The notes beneath the pieces are model-generated. The model searched no databases, was not told the DNA's origin, and saw only the letters and a program-made list of their open reading frames with translations. A program made the translations under genes and the position numbers. From contig NZ_PJZI01000043.1 of assembly GCF_002858805.1 (NCBI RefSeq), forward strand, positions 1-38,836: a stretch of DNA of 38,836 nucleotides, written 5' to 3'. Shown in pieces: positions 1 through 9,244 of this stretch (position 1 is the first letter of the stretch; each line of letters starts with the position of its first letter). This DNA is from Chimaeribacter arupi (GTDB taxonomy: Bacteria > Pseudomonadota > Gammaproteobacteria > Enterobacterales > Enterobacteriaceae).

Positions 1-64
1 TCATTCGGGAAAGTGCTGGTGGAACAGCCGTTGATGCGGCAGGTACTGGCGCGGCTGGCCTTAA
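1..64 (+). other. Partial coding fragment resembling an AidB-like acyl-CoA dehydrogenase, possibly chimeric
   Basis: Frame 1 is open from base 1 and reads SFGKVLVEQPLMRQVLARLA, then L. From memory this resembles the segment of AidB-type acyl-CoA dehydrogenases that reads F-G-x-x-L-x-x-Q-P-L-M-R-x-V-L-x-R-x-A-L. The resemblance stops at about base 63, where a ribosomal RNA leader (read on the other strand) begins. A tandem GCCTTAA repeat lies at the junction (58-71). A 16S gene would be expected downstream of the leader, so the fragment is either an assembly or library chimera or a real rearrangement. The match is short and unverified. Confidence 0.45.
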
Positions 65-79
65 GCCTTAATATTTTGT

Positions 80-177
80 GCATCCGAAGATGCTTGATAT
101 TGTCTTGTGAGTGCCCACACAGATTGTCTGATAAATTGTTAAAGAGCAGTGAGTTACGCGCTTTCGCTTGCTAACTC
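80..177 (-). promoter_or_regulatory. rRNA operon leader with boxB, boxA and UUCG hairpin
   Basis: Read on the minus strand this is the transcribed leader before a 16S gene. In transcription order there is a boxB-like hairpin (177-151, GAGTTA paired with TAACTC), then boxA TGCTCTTTAACA (148-137), where NusB and S10 (NusE) load the antitermination complex. Next comes the conserved stretch around GTGTGGGCACTC, and then a perfect five-pair hairpin closed by UUCG (93-80). The structure matches enterobacterial rrn leaders. The 16S gene lies beyond the left edge. By synteny with yrdA this corresponds to rrnD of E. coli. Confidence 0.85.
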
Positions 178-187
178 GAGGTGGCGT

Positions 188-215
188 ATATTACGCTTTC
201 CTCTTTCAGAGTCAA
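188..215 (-). promoter_or_regulatory. rRNA operon promoter P2
   Basis: On the minus strand a -35 box TTGACT (215-210) and a -10 box TAATAT (193-188) are separated by 16 bases and followed by a GC-rich start region. The arrangement matches P2 of enterobacterial rRNA operons and lies just upstream of the boxB/boxA leader. Confidence 0.85.
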
Positions 216-301
216 CCTCTTTTTCAGAAGTTTTTTCTCTTGTTTTCTCTCTTCCCGGCCGCTTGTGAAGTGAATCACTTGCGCCGTGTCGATGGAGGCG
301 C

Positions 302-329
302 ATTATAGGGATCTCGTTTTATTGCACAA
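302..329 (-). promoter_or_regulatory. rRNA operon promoter P1
   Basis: On the minus strand a -35 box TTGTGC (329-324) and a perfect -10 box TATAAT (307-302) are separated by 16 bases and followed by GCGCCTCC, a typical GC-rich rrn P1 discriminator. An A-rich run just upstream (TGATCAAAAAAGG) may be part of an UP element. P1 and P2 are about 114 bases apart, as usual. P1 promoters are growth-rate regulated by ppGpp/DksA and activated by Fis in the family; individual Fis sites were not resolved here. Confidence 0.85.
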
Positions 330-380
330 CCCCTTTTTTGATCATTCTTATCTGACTGCGCATTTTTCACCCCCTTCGTG

Positions 381-409
381 TTGATCTTGTACGATCCCAT
401 CAATTATAC
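381..409 (+). promoter_or_regulatory. Candidate yrdA promoter
   Basis: TTGATC (381-386) and TTATAC (404-409) are spaced by 17 bases and point toward yrdA. A TATAAT at 434-439 is an alternative -10 box but has no good -35 partner. The call rests on consensus only. The rRNA promoter P1 fires in the opposite direction from the same interval. Confidence 0.35.
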
Positions 410-472
410 GCCCGATCGCCCCGCTTCATCGTTTATAATTTAGGCTATTTCACTCTTTATAGGATAAGAAAG

Positions 473-1033
473 ATGAATTCAGGCTCACTCCGACCTTTTA
501 AAGATCAGTACCCACGCCTTGGCACAGGCGTCATGGTTGATCCTTCCAGTGTTGTGATTGGTGATGTCACCCTGGCAGATGATGTCAGTATCTGGCCGTT
601 AGTGGCCATCCGGGGTGATGTGAACCGTGTAGTTATTGGTGCCCGTACGAACGTTCAGGATGGTTGTGTGCTGCATGTTACCCATAAATCCAGCTATAAC
701 CCGGACGGCTATCCTTTAGTCGTTGGAGAAGATGTCACGGTGGGTCACAAAGCGATGCTTCATGGCTGTACGATTGGCAACCGGGTACTGGTAGGGATGG
801 GATCCATTTTGCTGGATGGGGCAATAATTGAAGATGATGTCATGATTGGTGCCGGTAGCCTGGTTCCCCCAGGGAAGCGGCTGGTCAGTGGCTATCTTTA
901 TCTGGGGAGCCCGGTAAAACAGATCCGCCCTCTTACACCTGAAGAATATGAAGGACTGCTTTACTCTGCCAACAATTATGTTAACTGGAAAAACGGTTAT
1001 CTTGATCAGGACAGAGAACCTTCGTCATTGTGA
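473..1033 (+). CDS. yrdA: YrdA, gamma-class carbonic anhydrase-like hexapeptide protein
   Basis: The 186-residue protein is almost collinear with E. coli YrdA (184). Imperfect hexapeptide repeats such as VVIGDV, VTVGHK, CTIGNR and VMIGAG run from about residue 25 to 130 and predict a left-handed beta helix that trimerises, followed by a C-terminal helix. Histidines in the LHVTHK segment (68, 71) and at 92 and 97 (GHKAMLHGC) fit the zinc site of gamma carbonic anhydrases, so a metal-bound enzyme is likely; the physiological substrate is not established for YrdA. A purine-rich ribosome site (AGGATAAGAAAG) precedes the ATG. The gene is divergent from the rRNA operon and convergent with aroE. E. 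coli has yrdB close by; there is no room for it here. Confidence 0.93.
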   Translation: MNSGSLRPFKDQYPRLGTGVMVDPSSVVIGDVTLADDVSIWPLVAIRGDVNRVVIGARTNVQDGCVLHVTHKSSYNPDGYPLVVGEDVTVGHKAMLHGCTIGNRVLVGMGSILLDGAIIEDDVMIGAGSLVPPGKRLVSGYLYLGSPVKQIRPLTPEEYEGLLYSANNYVNWKNGYLDQDREPSSL

Positions 1034-1089
1034 TCGTTCGTTTCCCGTTGATTAATTGCCTGCCTATATACCCGTCATTTACGTCATTA

Positions 1090-1120
1090 CGCCTGAACAG
1101 CATCAGACACTGTTCAGGCG
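1090..1120. terminator. Shared terminator-like hairpin between yrdA and aroE
   Basis: A perfect 11-base inverted repeat (CGCCTGAACAG and its complement) with a 9-base loop sits between the convergent yrdA and aroE stop codons. The T-tract is weak on the yrdA side (ATCTATGTTTTC) and absent on the aroE side, so termination may be partial or the hairpin may act as an RNA 3'-end stabiliser. Confidence 0.6.
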
Positions 1121-1140
1121 ATCTATGTTTTCTGAAGTGA

Positions 1141-1968
1141 TCAACTCGCCTGCTGTGCCATCTCTTGCTTTAACTGCATGAGTACCGGGGTAATCTCCGG
1201 CATAACGCCGTGCCATAACATAAAAGCATGTGCCGCCTGTCCCACCAGCATTCCTAACCCATCTGCCCATTGCGTGGCGCCTTGTTGGCTGCCCCAGGTC
1301 AAGAAAGGTGTAAGGCCTTGCTGATAGAACATGTCATAAAGACGGGTATCCGGTGTAATCACTGACGAGGAAAGAGCAGGGATATCGCCCTGGATCCCAG
1401 AAGCAGTCGCATTGATGATCAAATCGAAAACGGGTTCATCTAATGTAGCAAAGGTTTTAGCTTCAATATTCCCCATAGGGCGAAATAGCTGCGCCAGCTC
1501 CTCTGCTTTCGCAAACGTGCGATTGGCAATGACAATGTCACACCCATAAGAGAGTAACGGCAGGATAACCCCTCGTGCAGCCCCGCCCGCGCCCAGCAAC
1601 AGGATCCGGTCGCCTGGCTTGATCATTCCAAGACGTTCAAGATCGCTGAGCAGGCCGATACCATCGGTATTATCTCCCAACAGCGCACCGTCTTCGCATT
1701 TTTTCAGGGTATTGACCGCCCCACTTAATGCGGCCCTTTCACTCAGACGATCGGCTCTGGCACAGGCTTGTTCTTTGAAGGGCACCGTCACATTTGCCCC
1801 CTGCCCGCCCGCGTCAAAAAACGCATTCAGCGTATGTTCGAAGGCATCCAATGGTGCCAGCGTTTTTCCATAAGGATGCTCAATGCCGGTTTGTTCGGCA
1901 AACAGGGCATGGATACGTGGCGACTTGCTATGACCAATAGGGTTACCAACTACAGTATAGAGCTCCAT
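1141..1968 (-). CDS. aroE: Shikimate dehydrogenase AroE
   Basis: This enzyme reduces 3-dehydroshikimate to shikimate with NADPH in aromatic amino acid synthesis. The N-terminal substrate domain has the SKS motif (HSKSP) and catalytic Lys in VTVPFK and Asp in NTDG. The NADP domain has the glycine loop [10 protein letters not shown] and the NRT motif that favours NADP. The length (275) is close to that of E. coli (272). Two ATG codons are adjacent (1971 and 1968). The second is preferred because it lies 7 bases from AGGG and matches the E. coli start. The gene begins 12 bases after tsaC and is the last gene of the dprA-smg-yrdD-tsaC-aroE unit. Confidence 0.96.
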   Translation of the reverse strand: MELYTVVGNPIGHSKSPRIHALFAEQTGIEHPYGKTLAPLDAFEHTLNAFFDAGGQGANVTVPFKEQACARADRLSERAALSGAVNTLKKCEDGALLGDNTDGIGLLSDLERLGMIKPGDRILLLGAGGAARGVILPLLSYGCDIVIANRTFAKAEELAQLFRPMGNIEAKTFATLDEPVFDLIINATASGIQGDIPALSSSVITPDTRLYDMFYQQGLTPFLTWGSQQGATQWADGLGMLVGQAAHAFMLWHGVMPEITPVLMQLKQEMAQQAS

Positions 1969-1980
1969 CATTTTACCCTG

Positions 1981-2550
1981 TCAGGCCAGTCGCACATAAT
2001 CACCGGTCAAGGCGTCACGGATTTCTGTTGGATTTTTACGCCCTCCGACGTCACCGGCAACAACAGGAAAATCATGGCCAAACTGTGCAGTGACTTCTGC
2101 GGCCAGCCGGCAAGGTGGAAGACCGGTTAAATTGGCACTGGTAGAAACCAATGGCTTGCCAAACTGACGACAGAGTTGGCGCACTACCGGGTGATCGGAG
2201 ACCCGCACGGCCAGTGAGGAGAAACGGCCTGTTAGCCAGTCGGGGGTAGTTTTACACGCCGGTATAACCCAGGTTACCGGCCCCGGCCAGGTAGCAAAAA
2301 TCTGTTCCTGCTGCTGTTGCGTCAGACGTGAATCATCAATATAAGGAACCAGTTGTGAATAATCGGCAGCAATCAGGATCAACCCCTTCTCTTTTGGGCG
2401 CTGTTTTAGCGTTAAAAGGGCATTGACGGCTTGTTCACTGTCAGGATCACAACCCAGCCCAAATACTGCTTCAGTCGGGTAAGCAATCACCTGTTGGTCA
2501 TGCAGGGCTTTAAGGATAGATTCAGAAACGGGCATTACGTCAGGCATCAT
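1981..2550 (-). CDS. tsaC: Threonylcarbamoyl-AMP synthase TsaC
   Basis: TsaC makes threonylcarbamoyl-adenylate from threonine, bicarbonate and ATP, the first step of the t6A modification at position 37 of ANN-decoding tRNAs. The 189-residue YrdC/Sua5-type domain shows the KQR motif (49-51), [10 protein letters not shown] and STSAN (136-140), which shape the ATP pocket. It is one residue shorter than the E. coli protein. The C-terminal SUA5 domain of longer relatives is absent, as expected for TsaC. Its start overlaps the end of yrdD by 11 bases, indicating translational coupling. Older names are rimN and yrdC. Confidence 0.95.
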   Translation of the reverse strand: MMPDVMPVSESILKALHDQQVIAYPTEAVFGLGCDPDSEQAVNALLTLKQRPKEKGLILIAADYSQLVPYIDDSRLTQQQQEQIFATWPGPVTWVIPACKTTPDWLTGRFSSLAVRVSDHPVVRQLCRQFGKPLVSTSANLTGLPPCRLAAEVTAQFGHDFPVVAGDVGGRKNPTEIRDALTGDYVRLA

Positions 2551-3097
2551 TTTCTACTTCTGTCGGAACCGGTTTACCGCACAGCTTACTGGCACAATAT
2601 TGTTTTGGCCCGCCCGCTGTACGCTTCTCAATTAATAATGGGTAGTGGCAATATCTGCATTCGCCCGCTACCGGTTTATGGTTAACGGCATACTGGCATT
2701 CAGGATAACGATCGCAGGCATAAAACACTTTGCCGTATCGTGATTTACGCTGCAGCAGTTTGCCTTGCTGACACTGCGGACAAGATAGGGTGGTTTCATC
2801 CGGTTTATCCAGGGCTTCAATATGCGAACACTGAGGATAATCACTGCACCCAATGAACATACCGTAGCGCCCCTGCCGCAATACCAATACTGACTGACAT
2901 ACCGGGCAGTGCTGGTCTTCAAGCACTTTGACAATATGGCCGTCAGCCTGTGTTTTTAACGGGCGGATATACTCACATTCAGGATAGTGGGAACAGCCGA
3001 GAAAGGGGCCGTGGCGTCCGCTACGGATCACCAGCTCGGCCCCACATTTCGGACAAGGTTCATTTTGCCTGGCGGCAAAAATCGCAGCTTTTGACAT
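2540..3097 (-). CDS. yrdD: YrdD, four-zinc-finger protein of the topoisomerase I C-terminal type
   Basis: The protein has 185 residues and consists of four successive C4 zinc ribbons opening with CPKC, CPVC, CPQC and CRYC, each followed by a second cysteine pair (for example CSHYPEC, CSDYPQC, CDRYPEC, CASKLC). These modules resemble the C-terminal DNA-binding zinc fingers of bacterial topoisomerase I, but no catalytic domain is present. Nucleic acid binding is therefore likely, with the exact role unknown. It lies 19 bases after smg and overlaps tsaC, a conserved arrangement that hints at a role with tRNA or DNA without proving one. Confidence 0.93.
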   Translation of the reverse strand: MSKAAIFAARQNEPCPKCGAELVIRSGRHGPFLGCSHYPECEYIRPLKTQADGHIVKVLEDQHCPVCQSVLVLRQGRYGMFIGCSDYPQCSHIEALDKPDETTLSCPQCQQGKLLQRKSRYGKVFYACDRYPECQYAVNHKPVAGECRYCHYPLLIEKRTAGGPKQYCASKLCGKPVPTEVENDA

Positions 3098-3116
3098 CTG
3101 TATTTACTGTTATCGC

Positions 3117-3590
3117 TTAGTGCAGATAACCCTCATTAACTTCAAACAGCAACTCTTCCATTTGCTGATAGGCACTTTCATAGCCAGGAATATTGAATAA
3201 TACCATCAGGATGACCCATTTCAGGTCTTCCAGATCGAACTCATCCGTTTCCAGCGCCATCACACGATCAATGACCATTTCCCGGGTTTCGAGATTCAAC
3301 ACTTGTATCTGTTCCAGGAACAGGAGAAAACCCCGGCATCCGGCATCAAGACGTGTTGCCTCTTCATCGGTATAGATGCGCAATGCAAAAGGATCGGCAT
3401 CTAACATGAAGGGTGCAGCTTCGCCTTCCTGTAAGTCTGCGAGCTTCTCTAACCAGCCCAAGGCACTGTAGATATCTTCCCGATGGAACCCAGCCCGGGC
3501 AAGGTCATCTGTCAGCTTATCCTGGTCGACGTGCATCTCCGCTTCGTTGTGTATGTAAGTTTCAAATAAGTACATTAGTACGTCGAACAT
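3117..3590 (-). CDS. smg: Smg, conserved protein of unknown function (DUF494)
   Basis: The ATG at 3590 ([14 protein letters not shown]) is chosen because GAGGAGG lies 7 bases upstream and the resulting 157 residues equal the E. coli Smg length. A start at 3614 would begin upstream of the ribosome site. The protein is acidic and largely helical, with no signal peptide or membrane segment. No catalytic motif was seen. The first 29 bases lie inside the 3' end of dprA in another frame, so the two are probably translationally coupled. The function is not known for the family. Confidence 0.93.
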   Translation of the reverse strand: MFDVLMYLFETYIHNEAEMHVDQDKLTDDLARAGFHREDIYSALGWLEKLADLQEGEAAPFMLDADPFALRIYTDEEATRLDAGCRGFLLFLEQIQVLNLETREMVIDRVMALETDEFDLEDLKWVILMVLFNIPGYESAYQQMEELLFEVNEGYLH

Positions 3591-4731
3591 GGCCTGCCCT
3601 CCTCGTTCGGACATAGCCGCCGGATACAGCTGCGATCCATCCTGCTAACTCCAGATCGAGTAGTTTGACTACCACTTCTGGCACAGGTTGGCCGGCACGT
3701 TCGGCGACGACGTCAACAGGTGTCACCTCATATCCTACGTTAGCCAACACCTCAGCAAATGGCAATTCAACTTCACCATCTTGTGCACAAATATTCAATT
3801 CTTGATGAATTTCGTTAACAATTTTGGGCGAATGCCCCTCGTTTATCGCGTTTGCTGTCGGCAACCATTGTAAGCCGCTGCCGATCACTTCAGCGATATC
3901 TTTGGGTTCAGTGACCAGATAGGCGCCCTGCTGAATAAGCCAATGGGTACCTGCACTGAAATCAGTCCCTAAAGAACCCGGCAAAGCGAAAACCTCTCTC
4001 CCCTGCTCTAAAGCACAACGGGCAGTAATCAGGGAGCCGCTGCGTAAAGAAGCCTCGACCACCAGCGTACCTCTGCTTAAGCCGCTGATAATCCGGTTAC
4101 GCCGGGGGAAATGAACCGGCATCGCCGGCTCTGACGGCAGCAACTCAGACACCACAGCCCCGCCGCTTTCGATGATTTGTGTTCTTAAACGCTGATGCCG
4201 CCTGGGATGAGTATGCAACAGGCCACATCCTAATACGGCAATGGTCTGCCCTTCTGTCTCCAGCGCTGCCTGATGGGCAAGACCGTCAATACCCAGCGCC
4301 AGCCCGCTGGTAATGGTGTAACCACAGTGAACCAGCCCGCCAGCGAAATATTTTCCCCAGAACTCGCCATAATCACTGCATTGACGGCTTCCCACGATAG
4401 AAACCTGTGGCGTCGCCAATACTGAGATCTTTCCTGAGATAAACAGGATTGGCGGTGGATCAGCTATCTGTGCCAACTGAAAAGGATAAGCCGGATCATG
4501 TATGGTCAGCATCTGGTTTCCGGCTTGCGCCAGCCAGGAAAGCGCCGTGTTCATTATCTGAGGGGATGTGTGCAGGAAACTGTGTGTCTGCTCCTTTGAC
4601 AATCCGCACTGTTGCAACACAGAGGCCGACACACGGCAATCAGGGGATAATCTGCTGGCGACGGCAACCCTGTTTTTATTACGCAAGCCCCGTACGGCGG
4701 CCAATCTTAACCAGATCTCTTCCTGAGTCAT
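3562..4731 (-). CDS. dprA: DNA processing protein DprA (Smf)
   Basis: DprA binds incoming single-stranded DNA and loads RecA during transformation. In enterobacteria it is widely kept although natural competence is rarely seen. The ATG at 4731 ([10 protein letters not shown]) is chosen because AGGAGG lies 5 bases upstream; this gives 389 residues. A start at 4773 would add 14 residues without family support. The Rossmann-like domain shows [37 protein letters not shown] and [22 protein letters not shown] winged-helix C-terminus follows, containing [17 protein letters not shown]. It is the first gene of the leftward operon, divergent from def. Confidence 0.95.
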   Translation of the reverse strand: MTQEEIWLRLAAVRGLRNKNRVAVASRLSPDCRVSASVLQQCGLSKEQTHSFLHTSPQIMNTALSWLAQAGNQMLTIHDPAYPFQLAQIADPPPILFISGKISVLATPQVSIVGSRQCSDYGEFWGKYFAGGLVHCGYTITSGLALGIDGLAHQAALETEGQTIAVLGCGLLHTHPRRHQRLRTQIIESGGAVVSELLPSEPAMPVHFPRRNRIISGLSRGTLVVEASLRSGSLITARCALEQGREVFALPGSLGTDFSAGTHWLIQQGAYLVTEPKDIAEVIGSGLQWLPTANAINEGHSPKIVNEIHQELNICAQDGEVELPFAEVLANVGYEVTPVDVVAERAGQPVPEVVVKLLDLELAGWIAAVSGGYVRTRRAGHVRRTNVLI

Positions 4732-4767
4732 ACACCCTCCTGACAGGGGACAATTACGTACTGATGC

Positions 4768-4796
4768 TGTCAATCAGGCAGGGAAATGTCTAGAAT
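4768..4796 (+). promoter_or_regulatory. Candidate def-fmt promoter
   Basis: TGTCAA (4768-4773) and TAGAAT (4791-4796) are spaced by 17 bases in the def/dprA divergent interval and point at def. The predicted transcript would start about 40 bases before the def ATG. Consensus-based call only. Confidence 0.45.
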
Positions 4797-4841
4797 AAAG
4801 ATTAATTGTCATTCATCACTCGCATAAAGATCGAAATATTT

Positions 4842-5354
4842 ATGTCCGTATTACACGTATTACATTATCCCGATGAACGACTGCGCAAAGTTGCGCAGCC
4901 GGTAAAAGAAGTCAATGCCGAGATCCAGCGTATCGTGGATGATATGTTCGATACCATGTATGCCGAAGAAGGCATTGGCCTGGCTGCCACGCAGGTTGAC
5001 ATCCACCAGCAGATTATCGTTATCGATGTTTCTGAAAATCGTGATGAGCGTCTGGTGTTGATTAACCCGGAATTGCTTGAAAAAAGCGGCGAGACGGGCA
5101 TTGAAGAGGGTTGCCTTTCTATTCCGGAACAGCGTGCTTTTGTGCCGCGCGCCGAGAAAGTGAAAATCCGCGCACTGGATCGTGATGGTAAGCCGTTTGA
5201 GCTGGAAGCTGACGACTTGCTGGCTATCTGTATTCAGCATGAAATGGATCATCTGATCGGCAAGTTGTTTGTCGACTATCTGTCTCCCCTGAAACGCCAG
5301 CGTATCCGTCAGAAGGTTGAAAAACTGGCCAAGCTTAATACGCGTGCTCACTGA
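4842..5354 (+). CDS. def: Peptide deformylase Def
   Basis: Def removes the formyl group from the N-terminal methionine of new proteins. All three family motifs are present: GIGLAATQV (44-52), EGCLS (89-93, metal ligand Cys91) and QHEMDHL (132-138), whose His133 and His137 bind Fe2+ and Glu134 is catalytic. The start at 4842 ([15 protein letters not shown]) matches the E. coli N-terminus and gives 170 residues; an in-frame ATG at 4806 would add 12 unsupported residues. The ribosome site is weak. The gene is followed 24 bases later by fmt, whose product adds the formyl group to initiator tRNA, so the pair acts at opposite ends of the formyl cycle. Confidence 0.96.
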   Translation: MSVLHVLHYPDERLRKVAQPVKEVNAEIQRIVDDMFDTMYAEEGIGLAATQVDIHQQIIVIDVSENRDERLVLINPELLEKSGETGIEEGCLSIPEQRAFVPRAEKVKIRALDRDGKPFELEADDLLAICIQHEMDHLIGKLFVDYLSPLKRQRIRQKVEKLAKLNTRAH

Positions 5355-5378
5355 GTCTGACGACTGCAGGAACTGATT

Positions 5379-6323
5379 GTGTCTGATGCATTACGGATAA
5401 TTTTTGCCGGTACGCCGGACTTTGCAGCGCGTCATCTTGACGCGCTTTTAACTTCCCACCATGACGTTGTGGGCGTTTTCACACAACCTGACCGCCCGGC
5501 AGGGCGTGGAAATAAGCTGACCGCCAGCCCGGTGAAAATGTTGGCTGAATCACATCAAATTCCGGTATTTCAGCCTAAATCATTGCGCCCGGCAGAAAGC
5601 CAGGAATTAGTTCGGACCCTGAATGCCGACATCATGGTTGTGGTGGCGTATGGTTTGATCTTGCCGCAAGCTGTGCTGGATATGCCTAAGCTTGGGTGCA
5701 TTAATGTGCATGGTTCTCTGTTACCTCGCTGGCGCGGCGCGGCCCCTATTCAACGGGCGCTCTGGGCAGGTGATAAGCAGACGGGCATCACTATCATGCA
5801 GATGGATGCAGGGTTGGATACGGGCGACATGCTTACCAAGCTGAGCTGTGATATTCAGCCGGATGATACCAGTGCTACATTATATGACAAACTGGCAGCG
5901 CTGGGGCCACGAGGGATGCTGAATACCTTAGCGGATCTGGAAGACGGATTGGCTGAACCTGAAAAGCAGGATGATGCCCTGGTCACTTACGCAGATAAAC
6001 TCAGTAAAGAAGAAGCTCTGTTGAATTGGCAGCTCTCTGCTGAACAACTCGAGCGCTGTATCCGTGCATTTAATCCGTGGCCTGTCAGCTATTTTATGGT
6101 TGAAGGTCAGCCGGTCAAAGTATGGCAGGCGGATGTCTTGCCTGGTAAGGGTGATGAGCCTGGTACCATTGTCGCTGCAGATAAGCAGGGCATTCAGGTT
6201 GCTGCAGCTGAAGGCATACTAAACATCACTCAACTCCAGCCGGCAGGTAAAAAAGCCATGTCTGCCCAAGATTTGCTGAATTCACGTCGTGACTGGTTTA
6301 TCGTCGGCAAGAAACTCAGCTAA
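5379..6323 (+). CDS. fmt: Methionyl-tRNA formyltransferase Fmt
   Basis: Fmt transfers a formyl group from 10-formyl-tetrahydrofolate to methionyl-initiator tRNA. The N-terminal Rossmann-type domain carries the catalytic triad Asn109 and His111 in [10 protein letters not shown] and Asp147 in GLDTGDM, plus the basic loop RPAGRGNKL that contacts the acceptor stem. The C-terminal OB-like domain begins near residue 210. Its length (314) is one residue shorter than that of E. coli. The start codon is GTG, placed 7 bases after CAGGA. It is the second gene of the def-fmt-rsmB-trkA run. Confidence 0.96.
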   Translation: MSDALRIIFAGTPDFAARHLDALLTSHHDVVGVFTQPDRPAGRGNKLTASPVKMLAESHQIPVFQPKSLRPAESQELVRTLNADIMVVVAYGLILPQAVLDMPKLGCINVHGSLLPRWRGAAPIQRALWAGDKQTGITIMQMDAGLDTGDMLTKLSCDIQPDDTSATLYDKLAALGPRGMLNTLADLEDGLAEPEKQDDALVTYADKLSKEEALLNWQLSAEQLERCIRAFNPWPVSYFMVEGQPVKVWQADVLPGKGDEPGTIVAADKQGIQVAAAEGILNITQLQPAGKKAMSAQDLLNSRRDWFIVGKKLS

Positions 6324-6339
6324 ATCCTTCCTATACTCA

Positions 6340-6356
6340 GCCCGGATATTCCGGGC
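6340..6356 (+). terminator. Weak terminator or attenuator hairpin after fmt
   Basis: GCCCGG (6340-6345) pairs with CCGGGC (6351-6356) across a 5-base loop, followed by CTCTTTCCTT. The stem is short and the U-tract imperfect, so at most it reduces transcription into rsmB. Confidence 0.35.
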
Positions 6357-6396
6357 CTCTTTCCTTACTGATGCTGGCGTGGCCAGCTTTGTAGCT

Positions 6397-7686
6397 ATGA
6401 AAAACGCATATAATTTACGCAGCCTCGCTGCAACTGCCATTGGTCAGGTATTGGATCAGGGGCAATCGCTCTCTACTGTGCTTCCTGCACTGCAAAAAAA
6501 TATCGCTGATAAAGATAAGGCCCTGTTGCAGGAGCTTTGCTTTGGAACATTGCGTGTGCTGCCTCAGCTGGAATGGTGCATTAAGCAGCTGATGGCCCGC
6601 CCAATGACCGGAAAACAGCGCCCATTGCATTATCTGATCATGGTGGGCCTCTATCAGTTAATTCATACCCGGATTCCGGCGCATGCTGCCCTGGCTGAAA
6701 CAGTCGAGGGCGCAGTCGCATTAAAACGGCCTCAGCTGAAAGGCCTGGTAAATGGTGTACTGCGACAATTCCAGCGTCAGCAGGAAAGTTTGCTGGCACA
6801 GGCTGATGCGCAGGAGAGCCGGTATCTTCATCCTTCGTGGCTATTGGGTCGTATCAAGAAGGCCTATCCTGATCGTTGGCAATCTATTACTGATGCCAAC
6901 AACCAGCGTCCTCCTATGTGGTTACGCGTTAACCGGATACACCACAGTCGTGATGCATATCTCGCCTTGCTGCAACAGGCAGGTATTGCTGCTGAAATAC
7001 ACAGTGACTATCCAGATGCCCTGCGGCTGGCAGCCCCCTGCTCCGTTACCACGTTACCAGGTTTCGCAGAGGGTTGGGTCACCGTACAGGATGCATCCGC
7101 GCAAGGGTGTATTCCTTTACTGGATCCACAAGACGATGAGCATATTCTGGATTTATGCGCTGCCCCGGGCGGAAAAACCACGCACATTCTGGAAGCAGCC
7201 CCGAAAGCCCACGTTTTAGCCGTAGACATAGACGAGCAACGTCTGAAGCGTGTTCAGGAAAACCTTGAGCGTTTACAGTTGCAGGCAGAGGTAAAAAGCG
7301 GTGATGGCAGAGCGCCTGATACATGGGCCGGCGATCGCACATTTGACCGTATTTTGCTTGATGCGCCCTGTTCTGCGACCGGTGTGATTCGCCGTCACCC
7401 TGATATTAAATGGCTCCGGCGTAATAGTGACATTGATGAACTGGTTGAAGTACAAAAAGCCATTCTGGAAGCTGTATGGCCACGTTTGAAATCAGGTGGG
7501 GTACTTCTTTATGCTACCTGTTCTATTTTACCGGAAGAGAACCATGAGCAAATTGCCAAATTCCTGGCCGGCCATGCTGATGCGGCTTTAGTGGAAACCG
7601 GTGATCTTACTCATCCCGGCATACAGAATTTACCCAGCGCAGAGGCGGGTGATGGCTTCTACTACGCTAAAATGATCAAACGTTGA
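6397..7686 (+). CDS. rsmB: 16S rRNA m5C967 methyltransferase RsmB
   Basis: RsmB methylates C967 of 16S rRNA with SAM. The first ~140 residues form a NusB-like RNA-binding domain (including [12 protein letters not shown] and [18 protein letters not shown]). The catalytic part has the SAM loop [31 protein letters not shown] with the release cysteine, and [11 protein letters not shown] with the nucleophilic cysteine. The start at 6397 ([12 protein letters not shown]) gives 429 residues, the E. coli length. An earlier in-frame start at 6289 lies within fmt and adds residues unlike the family. The ribosome site is poor. It lies between fmt and trkA as in E. coli. Confidence 0.95.
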   Translation: MKNAYNLRSLAATAIGQVLDQGQSLSTVLPALQKNIADKDKALLQELCFGTLRVLPQLEWCIKQLMARPMTGKQRPLHYLIMVGLYQLIHTRIPAHAALAETVEGAVALKRPQLKGLVNGVLRQFQRQQESLLAQADAQESRYLHPSWLLGRIKKAYPDRWQSITDANNQRPPMWLRVNRIHHSRDAYLALLQQAGIAAEIHSDYPDALRLAAPCSVTTLPGFAEGWVTVQDASAQGCIPLLDPQDDEHILDLCAAPGGKTTHILEAAPKAHVLAVDIDEQRLKRVQENLERLQLQAEVKSGDGRAPDTWAGDRTFDRILLDAPCSATGVIRRHPDIKWLRRNSDIDELVEVQKAILEAVWPRLKSGGVLLYATCSILPEENHEQIAKFLAGHADAALVETGDLTHPGIQNLPSAEAGDGFYYAKMIKR

Positions 7687-7747
7687 GAGTAGGATCCAGA
7701 AAGATAATAACAACGGGGGTTTTTTACATGCAGGATCGGGAAAAGCT

Positions 7748-9124
7748 ATGAAGATCATTATTCTTGGCGCTGGGCAGGTCGGTGGAACCCTGGCAGAAAA
7801 TCTGGTCGGTGAAAATAACGATATTACCGTTGTTGATACCAATGCAGCGCACTTGCGCCAGCTTCAGGATAAATTTGATTTACGGGTTGTTCAGGGTCAT
7901 GGCTCCCATCCACGGGTGTTGCGTGAAGCGGGCGCCGGCGATGCAGATATGTTAGTGGCGGTCACCAATTCCGATGAAACTAACATGATTGCGTGCCAGA
8001 TTGCTTACTCTTTGTTTAATACCCCAAACAGAATCGCCCGTATACGCTCAGCTGACTATATCCGTGAATCTGAGAAGTTATTCAATGCAGAAGCGGTCCC
8101 TATTGATCATCTGATTTCACCGGAACAGCTGGTGATTGAGTATATTTATAAGCTGATCGAATATCCGGGTGCGTTGCAAGTGGTTAACTTTGCTGAAGGA
8201 AAAGTCAGCATCGCTGCTGTTAAGGCATACTATGGCGGCCCGCTGGTAGGCAATGCGCTCTCTTCTATGCGGGAGCATATGCCGCATATTGATACCCGCG
8301 TCGCGGCTATTTTCCGACAAGATCATCCTATCCGCCCGCAAGGCTCAACCATTATTGAAGCCGGCGATGAAGTTTTCTTTGTGGCCGCCACACAGCATAT
8401 CCGGGCAGTCATGAGCGAACTTCAGCGCCTGGAAAAGCCTTATAAACGGATCATGATCGTCGGTGGGGGTAACGTTGGCGCAGGGCTGGCCCGCCGGTTG
8501 GAAAAGAATTACAGCGTTAAGTTAATTGAACGTGATCAACAGCGCGCAGCCGAACTGGCGGAATTACTTCAGGATACGATCGTTTTCTATGGTGATGCTT
8601 CTGATCAGGAATTGCTTGCTGAAGAACACGTTGAGCAAGTGGATGTTTTCATCGCCATCACGAATGATGATGAAGCAAATATCATGTCCGCAATGCTGGC
8701 AAAGCGCATGGGTGCCAAAAAAGCCATGGTATTAATTCAGCGTCGCGCGTACGTAGACTTAGTACAAGGCAGCGTAATTGATATCGCAATTTCTCCTCAG
8801 CAAGCCACCATCTCAGCTTTGTTAGGGCATGTGCGTAAAGCTGACATCGTCAGTGTTTCTTCTTTACGCCGCGGGGTCGCTGAAGCGATTGAAGCGATTG
8901 CGCATGGTGACGAAAGCACATCTAAAGTGGTGGGGCGTAAAGTAGAAGAGATTAAACTTCCGCCTGGCACCACTATCGGCGCTATCGTTCGGGGAGATGA
9001 CGTTATCATCGCAAACCGCCAATCCAGGATTGAGCAAGGCGATCATGTCGTTATGTTTATTACCGATAAAAAATTCGTTCCTGACGTGGAGCGGCTGTTC
9101 CAGCCAAGTCCATTCTTCTTATAA
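7748..9124 (+). CDS. trkA: Trk potassium uptake regulatory subunit TrkA
   Basis: TrkA is the cytoplasmic NAD(H)- and nucleotide-binding gating ring of the TrkH/TrkG potassium uptake system. The 458 residues (the same as in E. coli) contain two tandem RCK units, each a Rossmann domain plus a TrkA_C domain. The nucleotide loops are GAGQVG at 7-12 and GGGNVGAG near 238. VTNSDETNM and ITNDDEANI are matching second motifs in the two halves, showing the internal duplication. No membrane segment is expected or seen. GGGAAAAG precedes the ATG. The gene is 61 bases after rsmB and probably co-transcribed. The TrkH or TrkG channel is not in the window. Confidence 0.97.
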   Translation: MKIIILGAGQVGGTLAENLVGENNDITVVDTNAAHLRQLQDKFDLRVVQGHGSHPRVLREAGAGDADMLVAVTNSDETNMIACQIAYSLFNTPNRIARIRSADYIRESEKLFNAEAVPIDHLISPEQLVIEYIYKLIEYPGALQVVNFAEGKVSIAAVKAYYGGPLVGNALSSMREHMPHIDTRVAAIFRQDHPIRPQGSTIIEAGDEVFFVAATQHIRAVMSELQRLEKPYKRIMIVGGGNVGAGLARRLEKNYSVKLIERDQQRAAELAELLQDTIVFYGDASDQELLAEEHVEQVDVFIAITNDDEANIMSAMLAKRMGAKKAMVLIQRRAYVDLVQGSVIDIAISPQQATISALLGHVRKADIVSVSSLRRGVAEAIEAIAHGDESTSKVVGRKVEEIKLPPGTTIGAIVRGDDVIIANRQSRIEQGDHVVMFITDKKFVPDVERLFQPSPFFL

Positions 9125-9244
9125 GAAGATAAACGATTGCTGCAGAAAACATCAAACCCGACTAAAACGCTCAACTTATAGAGCAAAAGCACTCGAAATA
9201 GGCTTTACTTATAGGGGCTTGAGTTATTTTGGCAAGGAGTAAAT

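Noticed and set aside
1-100. A 16S rRNA gene start at the left edge
   Set aside because: The leader is present, but no 16S sequence such as the AGAGTTTGATC start follows in the window.
7687-7747. GGGGGTTTTTT before trkA as a terminator
   Set aside because: There is no matching stem upstream of the T-run, and the genes on both sides are in the same direction with normal operon spacing.
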